Of a stretch of DNA of 64,000 bases, positions 51,401 through 60,900 are shown piece after piece. The notes beneath the pieces are model-generated. The model was not told where the DNA came from. It ran no database searches and worked only from the letters and a program-made list of their open reading frames with translations. How positions within the stretch are numbered: the first letter of the stretch is position 1; each line of letters begins with the position of its first letter. The position numbers and the translations under genes are program-made. The stretch comes from Loripinus fragilis (lineage: Eukaryota > Mollusca > Bivalvia > Lucinida > Lucinidae): assembly GCA_964019695.1 (NCBI GenBank), contig OZ026520.1, forward strand, positions 29,112,120-29,176,119, in the 5' to 3' direction.

Positions 51401-54400
51401 AAAATTTACCCAATCTACAGTATTTCACCTTGCAACCCCATATAATTACAACTGTCATAACATTTATTGAGATCCGCTAATCTGATTGGTCAAGAACGGT
51501 CATCTGATCGCATTGACCTGTATTTCATTTTTCAATGAACCCGGTCCGTATTCATGAGGGGGCGGGGCCATTCACGACAGAACTACTTTAGTGATACTGT
51601 GCAATGCTTCTTTGAAGAGAAATGGACAGCCTGCAACTACTGACACTTTACCTTGCACTTGCACCTATATTTTCAGGTAGAAAGGCCAAGATTAAGTTAC
51701 ATACATGACTCCTAAATTAACAGTAGTCATACCGATCAGCTGTCGTGCGCGGATCCAGGAATTTTCGTCGGGGGGGGGGGGGGGGGGGGGGGGTCCATGT
51801 CAATCTGATAAAAAAAAAGCTCTGACAGCGTTGTTTGTTGGTTTTTTTTGCTTTTTTTCTTAGTCCTCGGCTTATTTTACAGTAGTCATATGGTTAATTT
51901 CAAAGAAAAATATCATTTTTCAAGGTTCCGGAGGGGGTCCAAATTTTTCCAGGGGGGGGGGGGGGGATACGGAATACAATTGCTTATTCCCGATATTGCT
52001 TAATCCCTATAGAAACCCAAATAACTTGTGATTTTCCAGGGGGGGGGGGTCCGGACCCCCTGCCCCCTCCCCTCTGGATCCGCACTTGGCTGCGATCTAT
52101 TTAGTTTCCCAGTCCGCAAATGATGCGATCGCCTCTTGCACCTGTGCTCGTTCTCCTGCAACTTCGTTGTATGTTTTCAGTCGAGCCCCGCAATAAAATC
52201 GTTTCTTGAACTTACTGCATGACTGTTGCCTGGTTTATCCAACATCTTTTGCAATTCGCCTTTGCTTTCTTCGATCACTCAATAAAGATAGCTCAAATTC
52301 TTTTTGCTGGGGGTCATTTCTTTTCCTTTCCAAGCCATTCTTTCTTCTTTTTTCTCATTTTGACAGATGATGCTTTTCATCACCAATGTAAATGAATGAC
52401 GTCATATCCGATGACGTAACTATCGGAAACATTCTAATGAACACCCGTGTTAAGTTTTTTCGGTTGTCACTAGGTAAAAACGAGATTCTAGTCTCTAAAA
52501 TGTAGTTGTTTATTTTCAATTGGAGAACGGCCGCCATTTTAATTTTTTGAACGTCGCGACCGTAACGTCTACATACGCACGTCAAAGTCTAAATGCGCGA
52601 AACAAACTAATAGCTGGAAATGCATTTTTTAAGGAAAACATAATTATAAATTCTGAATAAGAATGAATAAAGAAGAAGTTGTAATTATAAGAATTGAAAG
52701 TTATTTTTCTGCGTTTCACTGAGGTATGAAATGTCGTTTAAATTACATCTAATTTTAGCATGAAAACCTTCGGTTTTCATGCAAATTAGATGTAATTTTC
52801 CCGACATTTCATACCTCAGTGAAACGCAGAAAAATAACTTTCAATTCTTAAATGATGTTGGGAATTTGGAGCAGGCCTTTAGTTAAGAGTGTTTATCAAA
52901 AAAATAAATTTTCTTATTTCTCAACCAAAACATATATTGTGGGTACTTAAAAGAACCGTCTCAATGAGACGGTTCTTTTGAGCACCCACAACATATGTTA
53001 AATTTGATGGGTAAGAAAATATTACAATTTTATGCTTAATTTTATGCTCAAAAATTGTGTTTATCTAAACCTATGTTGGTCCAGTCATAATGATATAGGC
53101 CTTGTCACAAGTAAGCCTGTGAAGAGGACAGTGGCTCAATGGTAGAGTGCTTGACTTGAGATTGAGTGGTTGTGGGTTGGAGCCTCACCAGGGGTACTGC
53201 ATTATGTTCTTTAGCAAGACACTTTATCCTCTGCTTAATACTGGTTCAACCCAGGAAGACCCATCCCAGTATGACTGAAAAATTATGTTGACTGGAAGGT
53301 AAAGAATAAAATCAAACAAAAAACAAAAACAAGTAAACTTGTCTTTGGGATTTCTTGTGCAGGACATATTTTATTGAGGCCACAGTCAACTAGATTTTAC
53401 TAGGTTACTTCCCTTTGAACTCCGTAAAAGAGATTTATCAATAGGCAACCTTTCTTTATACCCCCCGCAAACTTTGTTTGTGGTGGGGTATACTGTTTTC
53501 ACGTTGTCCGTCCGTCTGTCCGTCCGTCCATGCGTCCGTCCGTAACGTTTTGTTTTCTTAATAACTTGAAGAGTAGTTGCTGGATTTTCATCAAAATTTA
53601 AAAAAATATCCATATATGCAAGACAAATACTTTAAACAAAAAAGTAAGGGCTAGGGGCCAATTCTATTAGAGTTATTTCCCTTTGTAGTTCTAAATGGCT
53701 TTTATATAGGGCTTTATGTTAATTTAATAGGGCTTTATGCTAATTTAGTCCATACATGGGCCGATCAACTCCTACCACAGCTTTTGATAAAACAATTTGA
53801 TACTTTGCCTATACAATGTAGACACATTGAACATATGCATGAAGGAGTTTGGTTCAGAAAAAATAATTTTTGACAAAATGACAGCTGTGAGAACTTAGAC
53901 AATTTTTCCCTAATAGGGCTTTTGTATATGCATAGATGGTGCCTTCATGGGCCGATCAACTCCTACCACAGCTTTTGATGGAGCAATTTGATACTTTACC
54001 TATACAATTTAGACATATTTAACATATGCATGAAGGAGTTTGGTTCAGGAAAAATCTTTTTTGACAAAATGACAGCTGTGAGAACTTAGACAATTTTTCC
54101 CTAATAAGGCTTTTGTATATGCATAGATGGTGCCTTCATGGGCGGATCAACTCCTACCACAGCTTTTGATGGAGCAATTTGATACTTTCCCTATACAATG
54201 AAGACACATTGAACATATGCATGAAGGAGTTTATAATTTTTGTTTGCACAGATTCTACTGAAATCTTTTCAAAACTAAGGTCTGCTGGTTTGAACTATAA
54301 CTTGCCATCTTTTTTCACTGACTCTTACTGTGCGGGGGGTATCTAATAAGCATTGCTTATTGACTTTTTTCATTTTCACCACAAAAATATGCCACTGGCA

Positions 54401-56733
54401 GTAAATAGATAATAGTCGTATGACCAAAATGTTTTAAAAGACACCTAAACCCCTAAAAACAAGCACTTTTTTATCCACAGGCCCAGTTGGAGATCGCTGA
54501 GGGAGAGGAAAATATTGTCAGTATAAACTTTGACCTGGTAATGGGCGACAAAACAGGTTATATCCATATGAAGGCAGGACAAAAGGGCTATATTGAATAC
54601 GATGAGTTCTCCTTGTTGCGCTCTTCACCACCTGTTAATTTCATCATTGATATGGAAGCAGATATGTGGGCTTCAGCAGATTTCAAGATAGTAGGCCTTT
54701 CTGACATTGCATTTGAGGTAAGTTACATTTAAGCCTTAACTATAGTTAAACCTGTATTATTATAGCCCTGCTTTGAAAAAGTGGGGAGAAGTTATCTACA
54801 AGTTCTGTCATCACTGTAGTCATACCACTAAGGCAATTTGGGTCTCGTCACCCTGGTGACTCCGGTGTTATAGTAAAATTACCTTCAAATAAAGGCTGTC
54901 AAAAATGAGAACTTTCGAATGTGTTTGCTTCGAGATTGCATCATCTAATTAACAACCTCTGTGTTGTCTTGCCAAAACTGAGATAAAATCAGATTTTAAA
55001 TGTGCTTTTTTACAGTTACAGTCTACTCTCGATACCTCGAATTTCAAGGGACTGAGCAAAATATGTCGAGATTTCAGTAGTTTGAGGTAACCAAATCATG
55101 ACGTATAGCCACCATTTTGGGGCGAAATAATTCGCGTTCAACTTGTCCATTAATAGATTGTTATTGGGAGCTTACATTAATGAACTGCGGGATGAATTAA
55201 TCAAATAATCAATTTGAATTCACATTTGGAATTGAAATAAAAAAAAAAAAATAAAAAGGGGAAAAATAGAATAGTTTTTCAGGTACCACTGCAGTCCGGA
55301 CATTATGGCTATTTTTTTTCACTTTCTAAGACATAATAAAATAACCAAATCATTTTCAGTTTGTTTATATTGGCGACTGGTCCCGCGGTCACAGGTTTTA
55401 CCCTTTCGTACGTCGTCATATTTTTAAGCCACAACAGACAGTGTACATGCACGTTTAATTTCTGTCGGCTCTTCCCAATCTATTTTGTCATGACATGACC
55501 AATGTCCGAAAATAGCCTTACACGCACAACTGTCCAGTGCCTGAAATAAAACGCTGCATAAAAAATGGCATGAGAAACAATTAAATTATATTTTGGCCTT
55601 ATTTAAAACGAGCAGTCATCGGACAGGCTTAATACTCAATTTAGATTGCTTAAATATGACACATTGGCTCAAACCATCACTTACATGAGATAGACATGTA
55701 CCCCCTTTGAAGTTGTAAACGATAGATGAATAGAATTTGCCGACCGCGGTCAATCATGTAATTTTACAACACACTAATTTACAACTGCATGTGTCAAACA
55801 CGTGGACCAAGTGATCAAACAAATTAAATGGGGATAATTAACATTCAAAACGGTGGATTAATTGGAGACACATTCAGATAAAAAGGTAAGTTAATGACTG
55901 TCTTTTTCTAATGAAATGGAATCGAGTAAGACGTTGTAAAATACACTAAAATTGATCAGCGGGACCAGTTTTTCGTAACGAGTTATCAGTTTTATTGACT
56001 TAACCGTTGTCGAGATAAACGTTGTGGAATTGCAATAATATATAGGGAAAAATACCGGGACTGGGCCATCGAGTCGACATAGGTGATAGTATTGAGTTAT
56101 GCATAGTTGAGTTAACCAGAGTCGCCTGTATATTTAAAAATTGTCAATTACGGTTTAGTCATAATTATACGGTTTTGTCATTGATTAATTATCTACGATG
56201 ACGAAACCGTAATAAGTTATTTCATGCCTAGACACCAAACGTTAAAGTTTTCATATAATCTTAAAGCTAAAAGATACAATGTGAATTTGATGAACAAAAA
56301 TCAATCGGAACCCAAGCATTTGGGTTGTTTATCTGTGATTAAATGAAGAAATTGAACATGATGAGAAAGTTACCTTAACACCGAAATAAGTGACGAGACC
56401 CAAATTGCCGTAGTGGTATGACCACAGTGGTCATTGGGATCAGATTTCTTAACCCTTTGTATACTTGTGGCTCATAAATGTGCACTTTTGCAAACAGCGA
56501 AGATGCATATGCAGCATTTCATCATGGTCTACACAGTTTGCTAAGGCAAAAATGATCTTCTGTGAAAAAAATTATATGGAAATTGAACTGTGACTCCTCG
56601 ATATAAACGATGGACCATCCCAAGTTTTTTTGTATCAAACCATCATACATTAGTGCACAATATTTGTCAGAATAATTTCTAGTGTTACAAATATCATCAT
56701 CATTGTTGTCATGATTATCATCAGCATTGTCAA

Positions 56734-56789
<56 letters not shown>

Positions 56790-57844
56790 ACATCATCATA
56801 AACATCATCATCATCAACATCATCATCATAATCATTTTCAACATCATAATCCTCATCAGCATCATCATCATTGTCATCATCATTGTCATCATCTTCATTG
56901 TCATCATCTTCATTGTCATCATCTTCATAGTCATCATCTTCATTGTCATCATCTTCATAGTCATCATCTTCATTGTCATCATCATTGTCATCATCTTCAT
57001 AGTCATCATCTTCATTGTCATCATCTTCATAGTCATCATCATAATCATCTTTGTCATCAACATCATCATCATTGTCATCATCATCATCATTGTCATCATC
57101 ATCATCATTGTCATCATCTTCATAGTCATCATCTTCATTGTCATCATCTTCATAGTCATCATCTTCATAGTCATCATCATAATCATCTTTGTCATCATCA
57201 TCATCATTGTCATCATCTTCATAGTCATCATCTTCATTGTCATCATCTCATAGTCATCATCTTCATTGTCATCATCTTCATAGTCATCATCTTCATAGTC
57301 ATCATCATAATCATCTTTGTCATCATCATTGTCATCATCTTCATAGTCATCATCTTCATTGTCATCATCTTCATAGTCATCATCTTCATAGTCATCATCA
57401 TAATCATCTTTGTCATCAACATCATCATTATTGTCATCATCTTCATTGCCATCATCATCATTGTCATCATCTTCATTGCCATCATCTTCATTGCCATCAT
57501 CTTCATAGTCATCATCTTCATAGTCATCATCATAATCATCTTTGTCATCAACATCATCATCATTGTCATCATCATTGTCATCATCTTCATTGTCATCATC
57601 TTCATAGTCATCATCATAATCATCTTTGTCATCAACATCATCATCATTGTCATCATCATTGTCATCATCATCATCATCATCATCATCATTGTCATCATCT
57701 TCATTGTCATCATCATCATTGTCATCATCATTGTCATCATCATTGTCATCATCATTGTCATCATCTTCATTGTCATCATCTTCATAGTCATCATCTTCAT
57801 AGTCATCATCATAATCATCTTTGTCATCATCATCATCATCATTG

Positions 57845-57905
<61 letters not shown>

Positions 57906-60900
57906 CATCATCATCATCATAATCATCATCATCATCATCCTCCTCATCATCATTGTCATCATCCTCATCATAATCATCATCATTGTCATCATCATCATCA
58001 ACATCATCATAAACATCATCATCATCAACATCATCATCATAATCATTTTCAACATCATAATCCTCATCAGCATCATCATCATTGTCATCATCATCATCAT
58101 TGTCATCATAATCCTCATCAGCATCATCATCATTGTCATCATCATCATCATTGTCATCATCTTCATTGTCATCATCTTCATTGTCATCATCTTCATTGTC
58201 ATCATCTTCATTGTCATCATCTTCATTGTCATCATCTTCATAGTCATCATCATAATCATCTTTGTCATCAACATCATCATCATTGTCATCATCATTGTCA
58301 TCATCATTGTCATCATCTTCATTGCCATCATCTTCATAGTCATCATCTTCATAGTCATCATCATAATCATCTTTGTCATCAACATCATCATCATTGTCAT
58401 CATCATAATCCTCATCATCATCTTCATAGTCATCATCACCATTATAATTGTCATCATCATTATCCCACATCAGTGGGCCGTTTGAATTTTGTGTAATCTC
58501 TTACAGTGCAACTTTCTGTCTTGCAGCTTGGTGGCAACTTGGTGGGAGTTTTAAATCTAACCCTGGAAGAGGGACGGACCCTTGAAATAGATGCTAGTGC
58601 AACCAACAGTAAAATTATTGATGGGGAAGAAATCATATTTCCACCAGGTAATTTGACCTCTACCTACAAGAAGAGTGCTATCTGCTGATAACTTTTGCTA
58701 ATTATTTGTACCCAGATCAGGGCAGACATACTGTATTGCCCGATTTGGATCCAAACTGTTGGACACTAATGGTATTCCCAAAAGGTGTTTTCGAAAAGGT
58801 TGACATTGTGACAAAATATTGAGGAAGAGTAGAGACAATATGGTTGATATGAACCGTCAAAGATTATTGGAAAATGTTCCCATCAATACTCTCAGTGCTA
58901 TGATTTCGAAAAGGTTGACCATGTGACAAAATAATGAGGTAGTTGATTTTAAAAACTCTTAAACCCCATGCAAATAATGCCTCTGAAAATGTAGCCTGCT
59001 TAAGTCATCTGCTGCCTATGTATTTTCTAACATTATTGACTAATGCAAGTGTAGAGGCACAGTATGGACTATAGGAGCATTCTGATAATTGTCTACACTG
59101 TATGGCCAATAGGCTTCTACAACTTTTCAGCAGACGACAAAAGCAGATGACTTTTTGTGATTGGCGCTTAAAGGGTTAACTCCTTGCCTCCTGGGAAAGT
59201 TTGCATGCTTATATTGTCGTCAAAATCAACTTTTTTGAAAAAATCTTTAAGGAATACCATCAGGGTGTCAAACTGTTTGGATCCAGATCAGGCCTGACAT
59301 TTTGTTGGGCCTGATCTGGCTCTAAACTGTTAGCAAACTTTATTATCAGATGACACTAGGAGGCAAAGAGTTAATGGATCAGATAAGAAAAAAAAGACAG
59401 ATAACACTACTGGATATAACTCCAATTTAACCCTTAAAGCGGCATCTATAATTTGTAGCAGACGAAAATTTCAGATTTTGCTGCCTTTTCAGAAAATAAC
59501 AATAAGGCATGATGTTTCATCAAAATCGTCTATTTTTTTCGAAAATTGAAATGGTGTAGAAAAATTTGTTGTCTGCTGCAGTTGTGATTGGCGCTTTAAG
59601 GGTTAAAAAGTAATATTAATCATGTGAGAATGACTTTTTGTCTTTTTCTGCCATTCACAATTCTTTTCATCTGCTCCCTCTCATTTGCTTATGTACTTTG
59701 GCAGTCTACATTTCAAACAACATGGACAAAGACCGGACTGCTCCAAACTGCTCTCTTTGGAGCATTCTGTGTTAATTCCATAAATAAACACAAAACACTC
59801 AGTTCCAATAACAGATGTTTACTGACAACACAATATAACACAAACTAATTAGTAACGTCATCACTAAGCAACATAACGTTAATGACGTCATAGTACAATT
59901 TAAGATAACTCAGAATATATAAGAAATCACTAGGATAAGATTATGTCCCTTAGATGCATGTGATAACATTATACAAAGTTTAACAGTCTGACCAGGGATC
60001 ATGATGGTAAACATCTTCCATGGTAACCAATTTTTTATAGTACATTTAAATATTTGCAGGAGACATGCTAATAAGCAGACAGCATTACCAGAACATAAAA
60101 ATGGATGTTTTTGTTTGGGCGTAACATGGCTTTTAATGATTTTTCTATCATATCACTATGGTCATTTAGGGAGCTCAGTGGTAGAGTGCTTGACTCGAGA
60201 CCGAAGGGCCGCGGTTCCAGCCTCAAGGGCGTCATTGCATTGTGGTCCTTGAGCAAGACACATTTATTCTAGCTTAGTACTGATTCAACCCAGGAAGACC
60301 CGTCCCTATATACTGAAAGATTGTTGATGGGACGTAAAGAATCAAATCAAACAAAACAAAACTATGGTCATTTGTTGTATTTATATTACTGTTAAACACT
60401 TATGTTTGGCGTCAATTTTTTTTGGGTGCTTCTGGGGTCTAGGTAAAAATGAATTGCCAAAAATGTTACAAAGTGCAAGATAAACAAACTGGTAAAATTG
60501 TTAACCCTTAATCCGCCAATCGCAACAAAAGTCGTCTGCTTTTCTCGTCTGCTGAAATGTTTAAGAAGCCTCTATGGCAATCAGTGTGGACCCAGATCAG
60601 ACTGCTCCTATAGGAGCAGTCTGTTCTGGGTCCACGCTGTTTGCTTCTATACTTAATTCGTCAGTAATGCTAGGCAATTATTTGAAGCAGACGACTTCAG
60701 CAGACGACATTTTCAGATGCATTTTTTTCTTGGCGCTTTAAGGGTTAATAAGATAATGCAAATAAGACTGTTCCTATGGGGCAGTCTGATCATTGTCTAC
60801 ACTGCTTGGCCAAAAGGCTCCTAGAACATAATAAACAAGCCTTTACAAATGAAAATTAGTATTAACGTATGGTTTAACCCATATAAGCCTAGTGTCTTTT

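Noticed and set aside
56650..58470. 606-codon minus-strand frame rich in Asp, Glu and Asn, with a Met-rich frame alongside
   Set aside because: It is the translation of an ATC-type repeat array; other frames of the same array are equally open, and there is no non-repeat coding sequence or splice context.
57237..58496. His-rich plus-strand frame of about 419 codons
   Set aside because: Same repeat array read in another register.
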